A stretch of DNA of 64,000 nt from Clostridiaceae bacterium (GCA_012840085.1 DUMB01000090.1:1-64000); one strand, 5' to 3'; shown: positions 7,423 through 17,017, counted from the first letter of the stretch. The notes: generated by a model from the sequence alone, not told the origin. Numbers and translations are program-made.

Positions 7423-9942
7423 ATGGATCCGAGAACAAGGGCTGTCCCCACAGGAAAAGCCAAAAAAAGCAAAAATAAGTCTCATTCGACGGTGAAAAAG
7501 TTTATCTTCACCGTTTTGAAGACACTTTTTATATTTTTTGTTGCACTTGCATGCGCATTGAGCGGGCTTCTGGGCGGAGCAGTACTGGGTTATTTGAAAA
7601 TGGCAAAGCCTATAAGCGATGAGGATTTGGTCACTAAAAACCTTACTACTTTTATATATGATGCAGATGGCAATGTCTTAAAGTCACTTACAGGAAAGGA
7701 CAATATTAATAGAGAATGGGCAAGCTATGATGAAATTCCCGATTACCTGAAAGAAGCTTTTATAGCTATCGAAGATGAAAGATTTTATAGTCACAGAGGT
7801 GTAGATATTAAAGGCATTTTGCGTGCCGTAACAAGAAAAATCCTTAATCCTTCAAGTAAAATGGAAGGCGGAAGTACAATAACACAACAGCTTGCCAGAA
7901 ATATAACCGGACAGACGCAGGTAACCCTGCAAAGGAAGGTTCAGGAATGGTATCAGGCATTAGACCTTGAGAAGCGTTATAAAAAATGGCAGATCCTTGA
8001 GTTATACATGAATATGGTATACTTTGGTAACAGCTATTACGGTGTAAGATCTGCTGCAAAAGGTTATTTTGGCATGGATGTTTCTGAGCTTTCCCTGGCT
8101 CAGTGTGCAATTTTGGCCGGCGTTACCAACAACCCGAGCATATACAATCCTTATACAGAAAAAGGAAGGAAAGCAGCTAAAAACAGGCAGGAAATTATTC
8201 TGCGCGTGATGCTGGAACAAGGAAAAATTGATGAAAAGCAGTATAAGCAAGCCATGTCAGAAGAAATTGTTTTCCGTGAAAAAAGCGCGGCAAAAAAGAG
8301 TACGACTACCCAGTCATATTTTATTGATCAGGTCATACTGGATGTAAAAAGAGACTTGATGGAAGAGAAAGGCTGGAGCGAAACCATGGCTCTGGCTCAA
8401 ATATACAGCGGTGGCCTCAATATTTATACTACCATGGACCCTGAGGTTCAAAGAGCATTGGACGAAGTATTTAATGACAGCAAGTATTTTATAGGAGTTG
8501 AAGAAAAGACCAAAACACTTCTTGAACATCCTGAAGCAGGCATGGTAGTAATAGATCCTGAGACAGGTGAAGTTAAAGGCATGCGTGGAGGCTATGGAGA
8601 ATTAAATGCCAGCATGACTTTAAACCGCGCTACCCAGATTCAAAGACAGCCGGGTTCAAGCTTTAAACCTATAGCCGTATATGCTCCGGCTCTTGATTTG
8701 CATAAAATTACTCCTGCTACAGTTTATGATGACGTTGCTGTATACTACGGTACCGGCAAAAATAAAAATAAACCTTATCCCAACAACTATGATCATACAT
8801 ACGGAGGTCTCACAACCATCCGCAATGCCGTCAAGAGATCCGTCAATGTTGTTGCAGCTCTGGTCTGGATGGACATCGGACCCGATCAATCCCTTTCCTA
8901 TTTGAAAAAGGTAGGCATTGACAGGTCTGAAGAGAGATATCTCTCAATTGCTATGGGCGGTCTTAATAAAGGAGTAAGCCCTCTGCAAATGGCTGCGTCA
9001 TATGTGCCCTTTGTTCATAAAGGTATGTATTTTGAACCCGCAACATATACAAAGGTAGTGGACAGCAACGGAAAGACTGTTCTTGAGAAGAAACCCAAAT
9101 ACGAAACTGTTTATGATGAAAGAACTGCTTATCTCATGACCAATATTCTTAGGGATGTAACAAGCAGTCCGGGCGGTACCGCATATGGCGGAGGTATCAT
9201 AAAAAACGGCGAAGGTAAAGTAATTCCCACTGCCGGAAAGACCGGGACAACCAGTGATGACAAGGATAAATGGTTTGTCGGCTTTTCCCCCTATTATGTA
9301 GCTGCAACATGGTATGGCTATGACCACCCCAGACAGCTTGTCGGTAATGAGCGAAGCCAGGCACTTATTATATGGCATGATGTTATGGAGAAAATTCACA
9401 AGGACAAAGAGCCTGTTGATTTTGAGCAGCCTTCAGGCATCGTCAAAAAACCGGTATGTATTTATTCCGGTAAAACTCCGTCAGCTCTCTGCTCTCAGGA
9501 CCCTAGAGGCAATGCCGTAAGGGAAGAATACTTCATTAAAGGCACGGAGCCAAAATCCAATGAAATATGTGATGTGCATGTTTCAGCAAAAGTATGTACG
9601 CATAGTCAGGATGCCTGGGGCAGGAATCTTCTGGCAGGGCCCTACTGCCCGGATGAATCTGTGGTGGAAAAAGTCTTTATCCAGCGCACTACACCTTATG
9701 TACCTAAGATGGTAGACGAAAAAGCTCCTAAAGACTTGCATTATGAACTGCCTGCAGGAGAATACTGTCCAATACATGGTGAGCCTGCACACAGAACAAC
9801 GTTTCCGGCAGGAAACAGCGGTAATATTCAAAATGAAAGCGGCTCCGGTGAAAATGAGTCACATACAGATGAGACACAGGAAGACGAGGATTTCAATAGT
9901 TTTTTCCATAGAATACTTGAAGGGCTTAATTTCATAGATTAA
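7423..9942 (+). CDS. Class A penicillin-binding protein (PBP1A-type, bifunctional)
   Basis: 839-aa bifunctional peptidoglycan synthase. A Lys-rich cytoplasmic tail (~10-26) and membrane anchor (~28-58) precede the GT51 glycosyltransferase domain, with catalytic E117 in IEDERFYSHRGVD and GGSTITQQLARN (~149-160). The transpeptidase domain has the S412-S-F-K415 nucleophile motif, S473-V-N475 and K606-T-G608, so all catalytic motifs are intact. The C terminus (~690-800) adds a Cys-containing extension and an acidic, Asn/Glu-rich tail. AAGGAGG lies 7 bases before ATG 7423. The gene is monocistronic and ends at a bidirectional terminator shared with convergent proA. Confidence 0.95.
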   Translation: MDPRTRAVPTGKAKKSKNKSHSTVKKFIFTVLKTLFIFFVALACALSGLLGGAVLGYLKMAKPISDEDLVTKNLTTFIYDADGNVLKSLTGKDNINREWASYDEIPDYLKEAFIAIEDERFYSHRGVDIKGILRAVTRKILNPSSKMEGGSTITQQLARNITGQTQVTLQRKVQEWYQALDLEKRYKKWQILELYMNMVYFGNSYYGVRSAAKGYFGMDVSELSLAQCAILAGVTNNPSIYNPYTEKGRKAAKNRQEIILRVMLEQGKIDEKQYKQAMSEEIVFREKSAAKKSTTTQSYFIDQVILDVKRDLMEEKGWSETMALAQIYSGGLNIYTTMDPEVQRALDEVFNDSKYFIGVEEKTKTLLEHPEAGMVVIDPETGEVKGMRGGYGELNASMTLNRATQIQRQPGSSFKPIAVYAPALDLHKITPATVYDDVAVYYGTGKNKNKPYPNNYDHTYGGLTTIRNAVKRSVNVVAALVWMDIGPDQSLSYLKKVGIDRSEERYLSIAMGGLNKGVSPLQMAASYVPFVHKGMYFEPATYTKVVDSNGKTVLEKKPKYETVYDERTAYLMTNILRDVTSSPGGTAYGGGIIKNGEGKVIPTAGKTGTTSDDKDKWFVGFSPYYVAATWYGYDHPRQLVGNERSQALIIWHDVMEKIHKDKEPVDFEQPSGIVKKPVCIYSGKTPSALCSQDPRGNAVREEYFIKGTEPKSNEICDVHVSAKVCTHSQDAWGRNLLAGPYCPDESVVEKVFIQRTTPYVPKMVDEKAPKDLHYELPAGEYCPIHGEPAHRTTFPAGNSGNIQNESGSGENESHTDETQEDEDFNSFFHRILEGLNFID

Positions 9943-10007
9943 TGGGATTAATTGTTCCATTGGATAAAGTACAGGATAATGTGATCGATCGTTTAATACG
10001 GGATGAC

Positions 10008-10117
10008 GTATAAAATTAGTTGTATATAATTAAATTGCATATAAGGTTAAATTACATATAAAGTTAATCGCGTATAAAATTAATTGCATTAAAAATTTGC
10101 TGCATAAAAAATCACCT
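10008..10117. repeat. Degenerate 14-17 bp tandem repeats downstream of the PBP gene
   Basis: About seven contiguous units built on GCATATAANGTTAAATT occupy the spacer after the penicillin-binding protein stop, running into the terminator. Units differ in length by 1-3 bases and share no sequence with the arrays at other loci. Confidence 0.6.
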
Positions 10118-10168
10118 TTCCTTTAAATAGTAGCTTGAACAACTCTATTATACCGGAAAGGTGATTTT
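10108..10168. terminator. Bidirectional intrinsic terminator between pbp and proA
   Basis: Perfect 14-bp inverted arms (10108-10121, AAAATCACCTTTCC; 10155-10168) enclose a 33-base loop. T-rich runs follow on both strands (TTTTCTTTATTTTTATC on plus, TTTTTT on minus), fitting termination of the two convergent genes. Confidence 0.85.
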
Positions 10169-10185
10169 CTTTATTTTTATCTTTT

Positions 10186-11430
10186 TTATCTTATTTGTCC
10201 GCTGCCATATATAATATACTTGGTTGTGGTCAATTCCTTGAGTCCCATGGGACCTCTTGCATGCAGCTTTTGGTTGCTGATACCTATTTCAGCTCCGAAA
10301 CCAAACTCAAAACCGTCTGTAAACCTTGTTGAGGCATTTACATATACAGCTGATGCATCAACTTCCCGCAGAAATCTTTGAGCCTTGCTGTAGTTTTCCG
10401 TAACTATTGCCTCGGAGTGGTGTGTTCCGTACTTGTTTATGTGTTCAATTGCTTCATCGATGCCCTTGACAATTTTTACTGCAAGAATATAGCCCAGGTA
10501 CTCGGTATACCAGTCTTCCTCTGTCGCAGCCTTTGCGTCCTCGAACAGCTCAAGCGTTCTTTCGCATCCCCTTATTTCCACCTTTAAGTCCCGTAACGTC
10601 TTAAGGGCTTGAGGAATAAATCTTTCCGCTATGGCCTCATCTACCAGCAATGTTTCCGCTGCATTGCAAACTCCAGGCCTTTGTGTCTTGGCGTTGACAA
10701 TTATTCTTTCGCCCATTTCAAGATCCGCATCTCCATCCACATAGACATGGCAATTTCCTTCCCCTGTTGCTATGACCGGTATGGTGGAATTCTGTATCAC
10801 GGACTGTATCAATCCTGCTCCACCTCTTGGGATAAGTACATCTATATACTTGTTCAGCTTCATCATCTCATTTACTGTTTCCCTGCTGGTGTCTTCTACA
10901 AGCTGAACTGTGCCGTCAGGCATTTGTGCTTCATCAAGTGCCTCTTTTATTATGGATACAATAGCCTTGTTTGAATTGATTGCTTCGCTTCCGCCTCTGA
11001 GAATAACTGCGTTTCCTGACTTGAGACACAATGCCGCTGCGTCAACGGTAACATTCGGCCTGGCTTCATATATAATTCCTATAACGCCTATCGGCACACG
11101 CTGTTGGCCTATCTGTAGCCCATTAGGTCTTCTCCACATTGATACCACTTCTCCCACCGGGTCAGGCAGAGAAATAATTTGCTCCACTCCCTCAGCCATG
11201 GCCTTTATCCTCTGGCTGTTGAGAGTCAGCCTGTCTATCAGCGCTCCCGTTATTCCTTTGGCTTTTGCATTTTCAAGATCCATTGCGTTTGCCTTCAGTA
11301 TCTCTTCACTTCTTTCCAAAAGCTTGACTGCAACTTTTTGCAGTGCATTGTTTTTTGCTGTAGAATTAAGTACTGCCAGTCTGTAAGAAGCCTTTTTTGC
11401 TTTTTCGCCCATTAATTCCAGCTTACTCAT
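10186..11430 (-). CDS. proA: Gamma-glutamyl phosphate reductase
   Basis: NADPH-dependent reductase converting gamma-glutamyl phosphate to glutamate-5-semialdehyde, second step of proline synthesis. The 414-aa protein has the aldehyde-dehydrogenase-like fold: IGVIGIIYEARPNVTVDA (~115-132), the catalytic Cys in RPGVCNAAETLL (~255) and the family C-terminal GLKELTTTKYIIYGSGQIR. The ORF could begin at GTG 11439, but this lies 2 bases after the GGGAGG ribosome site; ATG 11430, 11 bases away, is preferred and overlaps the end of proB by 8 bases, implying translational coupling. Confidence 0.95.
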   Translation of the reverse strand: MSKLELMGEKAKKASYRLAVLNSTAKNNALQKVAVKLLERSEEILKANAMDLENAKAKGITGALIDRLTLNSQRIKAMAEGVEQIISLPDPVGEVVSMWRRPNGLQIGQQRVPIGVIGIIYEARPNVTVDAAALCLKSGNAVILRGGSEAINSNKAIVSIIKEALDEAQMPDGTVQLVEDTSRETVNEMMKLNKYIDVLIPRGGAGLIQSVIQNSTIPVIATGEGNCHVYVDGDADLEMGERIIVNAKTQRPGVCNAAETLLVDEAIAERFIPQALKTLRDLKVEIRGCERTLELFEDAKAATEEDWYTEYLGYILAVKIVKGIDEAIEHINKYGTHHSEAIVTENYSKAQRFLREVDASAVYVNASTRFTDGFEFGFGAEIGISNQKLHARGPMGLKELTTTKYIIYGSGQIR

Positions 11431-12262
11431 TTTTTTCACATCCTCCCTTCTTCGCTACAAACATAGTTCCAACTTTCTCTCCGTTTAAAATTTTGAGAAT
11501 TACGCCTGGGTCTTTCCCATTGGCAAGAACCATATTAATGCCTGCAGATGTAACTATCCTGGCTGCCGATAACTTGGTGATCATTCCGCCTGTTCCCCTT
11601 TTCGTTCCGGCTCCGCCGGCACATTTCTCAATTTCAGGAGTTATATCCTCAATAGTGGATATCAGATTGAAACAGGAATTCTTTTTAGGATCGCAATCAT
11701 AGAAGCCGTCTATATCTGAAAGTATTATGAGCACGTCGGCTTTCACAAGCTTTGAAACTATGGCGGACAATGTGTCATTATCACCAAAAACCCTGTGTTC
11801 TCCGTATTCAATCTCGTCTATTGAGACGGAGTCATTTTCATTGACTATTGGAACAATACCCAGCTCTATTAAAGTTTCAAATGTGTTTATTACGTTCTGC
11901 CTTCTGTGGTCATTGTCAACAACGTCTCTGGTAAGAAGTATTTGAGCAACCACATGTCCGTATTCGGAAAAAAACTTACTGTACATGTGCATTAACTCAC
12001 ACTGTCCCACAGCTGCCACTGCCTGCTTTTCACGTACTGTTTTGGGCTTTCCTCTGAATTTTAATTTTCCCACTCCTACACCTATCGCTCCTGAAGACAC
12101 CAAAACTATCTCTTTGTCCTGATTGAGCAAATCCGACAAAACTCTTGCAAGTTTGTCCATAGTTCCTAAATTAGTCTTTCCATTGTCATAGGTCAGGGTG
12201 GAAGTTCCCACCTTTACAACTATCCTCTTTGCCTCACGCAAAATACTTCTGTCATCACACAT
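11423..12262 (-). CDS. proB: Glutamate 5-kinase
   Basis: ATP-dependent kinase phosphorylating the gamma-carboxyl of glutamate, first committed step of proline synthesis and the usual point of proline feedback inhibition. The 279-aa length fits the short form made only of the amino-acid kinase domain; the C-terminal PUA domain is absent. Visible motifs: VVKVGTSTLT (~14-23), VLVSSGAIGVGV (~53-64), the EL-rich FETLIELGIVPIVNENDSV (~132) and GTKRGTGGMITKLSAARI (~215). A GAGGGG ribosome site precedes ATG 12262. It is the first gene of a proB-proA operon whose last codons carry the proA ribosome site. Confidence 0.95.
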   Translation of the reverse strand: MCDDRSILREAKRIVVKVGTSTLTYDNGKTNLGTMDKLARVLSDLLNQDKEIVLVSSGAIGVGVGKLKFRGKPKTVREKQAVAAVGQCELMHMYSKFFSEYGHVVAQILLTRDVVDNDHRRQNVINTFETLIELGIVPIVNENDSVSIDEIEYGEHRVFGDNDTLSAIVSKLVKADVLIILSDIDGFYDCDPKKNSCFNLISTIEDITPEIEKCAGGAGTKRGTGGMITKLSAARIVTSAGINMVLANGKDPGVILKILNGEKVGTMFVAKKGGCEKNE

Positions 12263-12485
12263 AGCTTTACCCCTCTTACTGTAATTCCTTTCTTTTACAT
12301 ATACCCGAAGTTTTACAGGTTCCTGCAGTATTCATAAACCATAGCTTCAGGGTCTATATCGCAGAAAAAATTTACTTTTTATCCTAATAATTATCCTAAT
12401 GAATAATTATCCTGACAATTTTCTTACAATTATACACCAAATTCAGGTTTCTTGCATCAATATTTATACATTCAAATATGTAACA

Positions 12486-12509
12486 ATATTATGTTGTTTT
12501 ACATAATAT
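12486..12509. promoter_or_regulatory. Inverted repeat upstream of the 132-aa unknown gene
   Basis: ATATTATGT and ACATAATAT form perfect 9-base arms separated by TGTTTT, ending about 6 bases before the GGTGAT ribosome site of the gene at 12527. It could be an operator or a 5' mRNA hairpin; sequence alone does not decide. Confidence 0.4.
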
Positions 12510-12526
12510 GAAAATGGTGATGTAAA

Positions 12527-12925
12527 ATGGATGATAATAAAAATAAATATGAAAAGTTGGAATACATAACAAAAGGAATTTGTGCCGCAAACAAAATCAA
12601 TGAAATGTACAATTCGAGAATTCAAACACGTGACGGATCCAGCATAATGCCGGATAGACTTGATATGCTTTGTGAAATGCTTAATATCATAGCCCAATAC
12701 TCCCCCGCTCCACAAAGCAGATTACTTGGCAATGCAGCCGATAAAAGCGCTAAATACAGTGAAGCATACAGAAATATTAAACTCCAGATAAATAATGTGA
12801 GAAGTAATGGAATGAATATAGACACAGTTATTAGCACTCTTAAATATATTAGACCCCTCCTTAGAGGACAGCAATTGCATACAATAGATAAAATCATCAG
12901 GGTTTACGATATTATTAAGTCATAA
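12527..12925 (+). CDS. Conserved-looking hypothetical protein, 132 aa
   Basis: I do not recognise this protein. It is small, mostly helical and soluble, with no signal peptide or membrane segment. Charged N-terminal residues (DDNKNKYEKLEY) are followed by helices containing DRLDMLCEMLNIIAQYSP (~43-60) and a C-terminal stretch with LKYIRPLLRGQQLHTIDKII (~103-126). ATG 12527 follows GGTGAT, and a strong hairpin terminator lies 22 bases after its stop, so it looks like a real monocistronic gene. The size and composition recall small Clostridia proteins of unknown function; no role can be assigned. Confidence 0.7.
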   Translation: MDDNKNKYEKLEYITKGICAANKINEMYNSRIQTRDGSSIMPDRLDMLCEMLNIIAQYSPAPQSRLLGNAADKSAKYSEAYRNIKLQINNVRSNGMNIDTVISTLKYIRPLLRGQQLHTIDKIIRVYDIIKS

Positions 12926-12947
12926 CTTGCCATTTTTTCCCTTACGT

Positions 12948-12990
12948 GGGGCTGTCCTAGGTTTTTAAGCTTAGGATTGCCCCCGTTTTT
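12948..12990 (+). terminator. Intrinsic terminator after the 132-aa gene
   Basis: A stem of GGGGC-TGTCCTA with TAGGATT-GCCCC (12948-12959 / 12972-12984, allowing G-U pairs) and a 10-13 base loop is followed by CGTTTTTT. Confidence 0.85.
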
Positions 12991-13042
12991 TATCCACATT
13001 TAACCGCATTTCTCTCCGTACTTATCCACATTTTTATCCATA
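12990..13042 (+). promoter_or_regulatory. Three DnaA-box-like sites in the pflB upstream region
   Basis: Two perfect matches to the consensus DnaA box TTATCCACA (12990-12998 and 13022-13030) and one single-mismatch copy TTATCCATA (13034-13042) lie in the same orientation within 53 bases, 110-165 bases before the pflB start. The matches are direct; DnaA binding and any effect on transcription or titration are inference. Confidence 0.5.
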
Positions 13043-13153
13043 TTTTTATAACTTTTTATTCAATTTATAAAACGTGTTAAGTGTTTTGGGAATGATAATA
13101 ATAAATACGAATACTTGAAATTCGAATATCTATCTGGAAGGAGAATCACTTGC

Positions 13154-15394
13154 ATGAGGCAGTTTATGGAACAATGGAAGGGATTTGCAGAAGGTAACTG
13201 GTGTTCGGAAATAGACGTGAGAAATTTCATACAACTTAATTATAAACCTTACGAGGGAGACGAAAGTTTCCTCGAAGGGCCAACAGAGAACACAAAAAAG
13301 CTGTGGGAAAAAGTAACCGATCTTTTGAATAAAGAGCGCCAAAACGGTGGAGTTCTTGATATTGACACACATACCATTTCTACAATTGTATCCCACCCAC
13401 CCGGCTATATAGATAAAGATCTCGAAAAAATAGTGGGTCTTCAAACCGATGCTCCTTTAAAGCGTGCAATAATGCCGTTTGGTGGAATACGGATGGTAAT
13501 GAAGGGCTGTGAAGCTTACGGAAAGAAACTTGACCCCAACGTGGTTAAAATCTTTACAGAATATAGAAAGACCCACAATCAGGGAGTTTATGACGTTTAT
13601 ACACCTGAAATGAGGCGGGCAAAGAAGGCCGGCATAATAACAGGTCTGCCCGATGCATACGGCAGAGGCCGGATAATAGGAGATTACCGCAGGGTTCCCC
13701 TATACGGCGTAGACAGGCTTATACGGGAAAAGGAAGCTGAGTTTGCCCATCTTGAATATGATTACATCGATGCAGATACTGTCAGGGACAGAGAGGAGCT
13801 CATGGAACAAATCAAAGCTCTTAATGAGCTTAAAAAGATGGCTGAAAGCTATGGCTTTGACATATCCAGACCTGCGGCCAATGCTCAGGAAGCAATCCAG
13901 TGGCTGTATTTTGCCTACCTGGGAGCTGTAAAGGAGCAGAATGGCGCAGCAATGAGCCTCGGCAGGGTATCAACTTTCCTGGACATTTACATTGAAAGGG
14001 ATTTAAATGAAGGTAAAATAACAGAAAAGGAAGCCCAGGAGCTTATTGACCACTTTATTATGAAACTCCGTATTGTCAGGTTCCTGAGAACTCCCGAATA
14101 TGACAGGCTGTTTAGCGGGGATCCCACATGGGTGACTGAGAGCATTGGCGGAATGAGCCTTGACGGCCGGACTCTCGTTACAAAAACATCCTTCAGAGTG
14201 CTGAATACCCTCTTCAATCTTGGGCCGGCCCCGGAACCCAATATGACAGTATTGTGGTCGGTACATCTTCCCCCCGCTTTCAAAAGATTTTGTGCCAAAG
14301 TTTCAATTAGTACCAGCTCTATACAATACGAGAGCGATGACATCATGAGGTATCATTGGGGAGATGACTATGGAATAGCCTGCTGCGTCTCGGCCATGAG
14401 AATTGGCAAACAAATGCAGTTTTTCGGTGCAAGATGCAACCTTGCAAAAGCGCTGTTGTATGCAATTAACGGCGGCCGGGATGAAATGACGGGAATACAA
14501 ATAGCTCCCAAATTTGCCCCGGTGGATACGGAGTACCTGGACTACGATGATGTAATGGAGCGTTTCGACATGGTCCTTGATTGGGTTGCAAGGCTTTATA
14601 TGAACACCCTTAATATAATACACTATATGCATGACAAATACGCGTATGAAAGGCTGCAGATGGCCCTTCACGACCGCGAGGTTTTCCGTACCATGGCATG
14701 CGGTATTGCAGGACTATCCGTTGTGGCAGACTCATTAAGTGCAATAAAATACGCAAAAGTCAAGCCAATAAGAAACGAAAACAATCTGGTGGTGGACTAT
14801 GAAGTTGAAGGAGATTATCCGAAATTCGGAAATAATGATGACCGCGTAGATGATATTGCTACAGAAATAGTGCGAATGTTCATGAATAAGCTCCGCAAGC
14901 AGAGGTCATACAGGAATTCAATACCCACCCTATCCATTCTCACTATAACATCAAATGTTGTGTATGGTGAAAAAACAGGCAATACACCTGACGGAAGAAA
15001 AAAGGGCGAGCCCCTGGCGCCCGGAGCAAACCCCATGCATGGAAGGGATATAAATGGAGCCCTTGCCGTTTTAAATTCTATTGCTAAACTTCCTTACGAG
15101 TATGCACAGGACGGTATTTCATATACCTTCTCCATTACACCTAAAGCACTGGGACGAGAGGAAGCTCAGCGTGTTGACAATCTTGTAGCCCTTCTTGACG
15201 GGTATTTCCACCAGGGTGGCCACCATATAAATGTAAACGTATTTGAAAGACAAACGCTACTTGACGCCATGGAACATCCTGAAAAATATCCGCAGCTTAC
15301 TATAAGGGTATCGGGATATGCAGTCAATTTCATCAAGCTTACAAGAGAGCAACAGCTGGATGTAATTAACAGGACCATCCATGAGCTTATCTAG
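13154..15394 (+). CDS. pflB: Formate C-acetyltransferase (pyruvate formate-lyase)
   Basis: Glycyl-radical enzyme splitting pyruvate with CoA into acetyl-CoA and formate during anaerobic sugar fermentation. From ATG 13154 it has 746 aa, the normal length. The adjacent active-site cysteines are in [10 protein letters not shown] (~C410-C411) and the radical glycine is in RVSGYAVNF (~G721). The ORF extends upstream to TTG 13115, but the ribosome site GGAAGGAG (13136-13143) falls inside that extension and points to 13154 (or ATG 13166). pflA follows with only 13 bases from stop to start. The activase confirms a true PFL rather than a choline- or glycerol-type lyase. Confidence 0.95.
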   Translation: MRQFMEQWKGFAEGNWCSEIDVRNFIQLNYKPYEGDESFLEGPTENTKKLWEKVTDLLNKERQNGGVLDIDTHTISTIVSHPPGYIDKDLEKIVGLQTDAPLKRAIMPFGGIRMVMKGCEAYGKKLDPNVVKIFTEYRKTHNQGVYDVYTPEMRRAKKAGIITGLPDAYGRGRIIGDYRRVPLYGVDRLIREKEAEFAHLEYDYIDADTVRDREELMEQIKALNELKKMAESYGFDISRPAANAQEAIQWLYFAYLGAVKEQNGAAMSLGRVSTFLDIYIERDLNEGKITEKEAQELIDHFIMKLRIVRFLRTPEYDRLFSGDPTWVTESIGGMSLDGRTLVTKTSFRVLNTLFNLGPAPEPNMTVLWSVHLPPAFKRFCAKVSISTSSIQYESDDIMRYHWGDDYGIACCVSAMRIGKQMQFFGARCNLAKALLYAINGGRDEMTGIQIAPKFAPVDTEYLDYDDVMERFDMVLDWVARLYMNTLNIIHYMHDKYAYERLQMALHDREVFRTMACGIAGLSVVADSLSAIKYAKVKPIRNENNLVVDYEVEGDYPKFGNNDDRVDDIATEIVRMFMNKLRKQRSYRNSIPTLSILTITSNVVYGEKTGNTPDGRKKGEPLAPGANPMHGRDINGALAVLNSIAKLPYEYAQDGISYTFSITPKALGREEAQRVDNLVALLDGYFHQGGHHINVNVFERQTLLDAMEHPEKYPQLTIRVSGYAVNFIKLTREQQLDVINRTIHELI

Positions 15395-15407
15395 TACGGT
15401 GATAGAT

Positions 15408-16145
15408 ATGATAAAAGGCAGAATTCACTCTTTTGAAAGCTTTGGAGCCCTTGATGGTCCCGGCATACGTTTTGTCGTATTCATGCAGGGATGCCCTCTG
15501 AGATGTCTCTACTGCCATAACAGGGATACCTGGAATATGTCAGGCGGAAAAGAGTATACATCGGACGAGGTTTTCAACGAAGTGAAAAAGTACATGAACT
15601 ACCTTAAATTTTCAGGCGGGGGAATTACAGTGACAGGCGGTGAGCCTACCCTGCAGGCAGAATTTGTAACAGACCTGTTTAAAAAATGTAAGAAAGCCGG
15701 TATTCATACCGCTCTGGATACATCAGGTTTCGCTGATATTGATAAGGTAAAGGAACTTCTTGAGAATACGGACCTGGTTCTTCTGGATATAAAGCATGGT
15801 ATAAAAGAAAAGCATAAGAAGCTAACAGGTGTAAGCAATGACAAAATTATTGAGTTTGCTTACTACCTCTGCGAAAAAAATATACCCGTCTGGATACGCT
15901 ATGTACTTGTACCGGGTTACACAGATGCCCCTGAAGATTTGGAAAGTGCAGCTGCCATTATCGGTAAACTGAAAAATGTTCAAAAAGTTGAGGTGCTTCC
16001 CTACCACTGTATGGGGGCCTATAAATGGGACAAGCTTGGCTACGAATATACTCTTGAAGGTGTACGCGAGCCTACTTCCGAAGAGATCGCAAGGGCTTCA
16101 AAAATCCTTTCAGAGCCGTTGAAGAGACCTTTCAAGAACCATTAA
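15408..16145 (+). CDS. pflA: Pyruvate formate-lyase activating enzyme (radical SAM)
   Basis: Installs the glycyl radical in PflB using SAM and a 4Fe-4S cluster. The cluster motif C29-x3-C33-x2-C36 lies in GCPLRCLYCHN, followed by the SAM-binding stretch GGGITVTGGEPTLQ (~65-78) and LLDIKHG (~128). The open frame starts at ATG 15381 inside pflB, but GGTGAT (15399-15404) lies just before ATG 15408, giving 245 aa, the usual size. There are no extra ferredoxin-type cysteines between strands, consistent with a PFL activase rather than other glycyl-radical activases. It forms an operon with pflB. Confidence 0.95.
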   Translation: MIKGRIHSFESFGALDGPGIRFVVFMQGCPLRCLYCHNRDTWNMSGGKEYTSDEVFNEVKKYMNYLKFSGGGITVTGGEPTLQAEFVTDLFKKCKKAGIHTALDTSGFADIDKVKELLENTDLVLLDIKHGIKEKHKKLTGVSNDKIIEFAYYLCEKNIPVWIRYVLVPGYTDAPEDLESAAAIIGKLKNVQKVEVLPYHCMGAYKWDKLGYEYTLEGVREPTSEEIARASKILSEPLKRPFKNH

Positions 16146-16205
16146 AGCAGTAGCAAAATAAGTTAACGCAGTGTTTAATAGAACTAAACAAATTTTCTTC
16201 ATTTT

Positions 16206-16240
16206 AAACCTATTTTTTAAAAGAACAGGTTTCTTCTTTT
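16206..16240 (+). terminator. Weak intrinsic terminator after pflBA
   Basis: AAACCT (16206-16211) pairs with AGGTTT (16227-16232) and is followed by CTTCTTTT. The short stem makes this a weak candidate. The rest of 16146-16360 shows nothing else. Confidence 0.45.
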
Positions 16241-16360
16241 ATGCACCTGAAAATATTTTGTTAAATTTCTGTGTCACAATATTATGTTAGCGCCCTGCAA
16301 CCCTTGTAATCAAAAGCATTGCCGCCCTTCTGAAATATTTAATTTTTTTTGAAAAACATG

Positions 16361-16390
16361 TTGACTTTATGTCTAGTATGTGTTTATAAT
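16361..16390 (+). promoter_or_regulatory. Sigma-A promoter of the regulator-potABCD operon
   Basis: TTGACT (16361-16366) and a perfect TATAAT (16385-16390) are separated by 18 bases. Transcription should begin near 16397, just before an inverted repeat. Confidence 0.8.
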
Positions 16391-16402
16391 AAGATGTTTT
16401 GT

Positions 16403-16423
16403 AAGTTTAGTCACTGTAAACTT
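16403..16423. promoter_or_regulatory. Candidate operator overlapping the pot operon start site
   Basis: Perfect arms AAGTTTA and TAAACTT separated by 7 bases lie directly after the predicted start of transcription. A related half-site, AACTAAAC, occurs at 16440-16447. The position suits repression by the adjacent XRE/cupin protein (autoregulation); this is inference. Confidence 0.5.
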
Positions 16424-16477
16424 GGTGTTTAAAAATAACGAACTAAACCTGTTACTTTTTTTGAAAAGGGTGTTATT

Positions 16478-17017
16478 ATGAAAATCGGTGAAAAAATAAA
16501 GCGCTTAAGGATAAAAAACTCTCTTACACAGGAAGAACTGGCAAACAGATGTGAATTGTCGAAAGGTTTTATTTCTCAGATAGAGCGTGATCTCACATCA
16601 CCTTCTATAGCAACTTTGGTAGATATACTTCAGTGTCTGGGAACAAACCTTAAGGATTTCTTCAACGAACCAACAGATGAAGCAATTGTATTTGGCAAAG
16701 ATGATATATTTGTAAAACAGGACTTCGAACTTAATCATGAGATAAAGTGGCTTGTACCCAATTCCACCAAAAACCTTATGGAACCAATAATAATAACTTT
16801 GGAAGCCGGCGGAAGGTCGGAGATTGATAATCCCCACGAAGGTGAGGAATTCGGGTATGTATTTTCGGGAAGCATATATATACACCTTGGAAATACTAAA
16901 CGCAGGGTAAAAAAGGATGAGAGCTTTTATTTTAAACCGACGATGATTCACCATATATCAAATGCAGGTAAAACCAAAGCAAATGTTTTGTGGGTTTCAA
17001 CACCGCCAAGTTTTTAG
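16478..17017 (+). CDS. XRE-family regulator with C-terminal cupin (PuuR-like)
   Basis: 179-aa DNA-binding regulator. An N-terminal helix-turn-helix of the Cro/C1 type (~1-62: IKRLRIKNSLTQEELANRC, KGFISQIERD) is joined to a C-terminal cupin_2 barrel (~105-175: ITLEAGGRSE, HEGEEFGYVFSGSIYIHLG, FYFKPTMIHHISNAG). The cupin probably senses a small ligand; proteins of this design next to potABCD are generally thought to regulate polyamine uptake. It is the first gene of the operon, 90 bases ahead of potA, with a sigma-A promoter and an inverted repeat in front. Spermidine or putrescine as effector is inference from the neighbours. Confidence 0.9.
   Translation: MKIGEKIKRLRIKNSLTQEELANRCELSKGFISQIERDLTSPSIATLVDILQCLGTNLKDFFNEPTDEAIVFGKDDIFVKQDFELNHEIKWLVPNSTKNLMEPIIITLEAGGRSEIDNPHEGEEFGYVFSGSIYIHLGNTKRRVKKDESFYFKPTMIHHISNAGKTKANVLWVSTPPSF

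Noticed and set aside
12990-13042. Chromosomal replication origin at the DnaA boxes
   Set aside because: No dnaA, dnaN or similar genes nearby, and the flanking region lacks an obvious unwinding element; retained only as a DnaA-box cluster.
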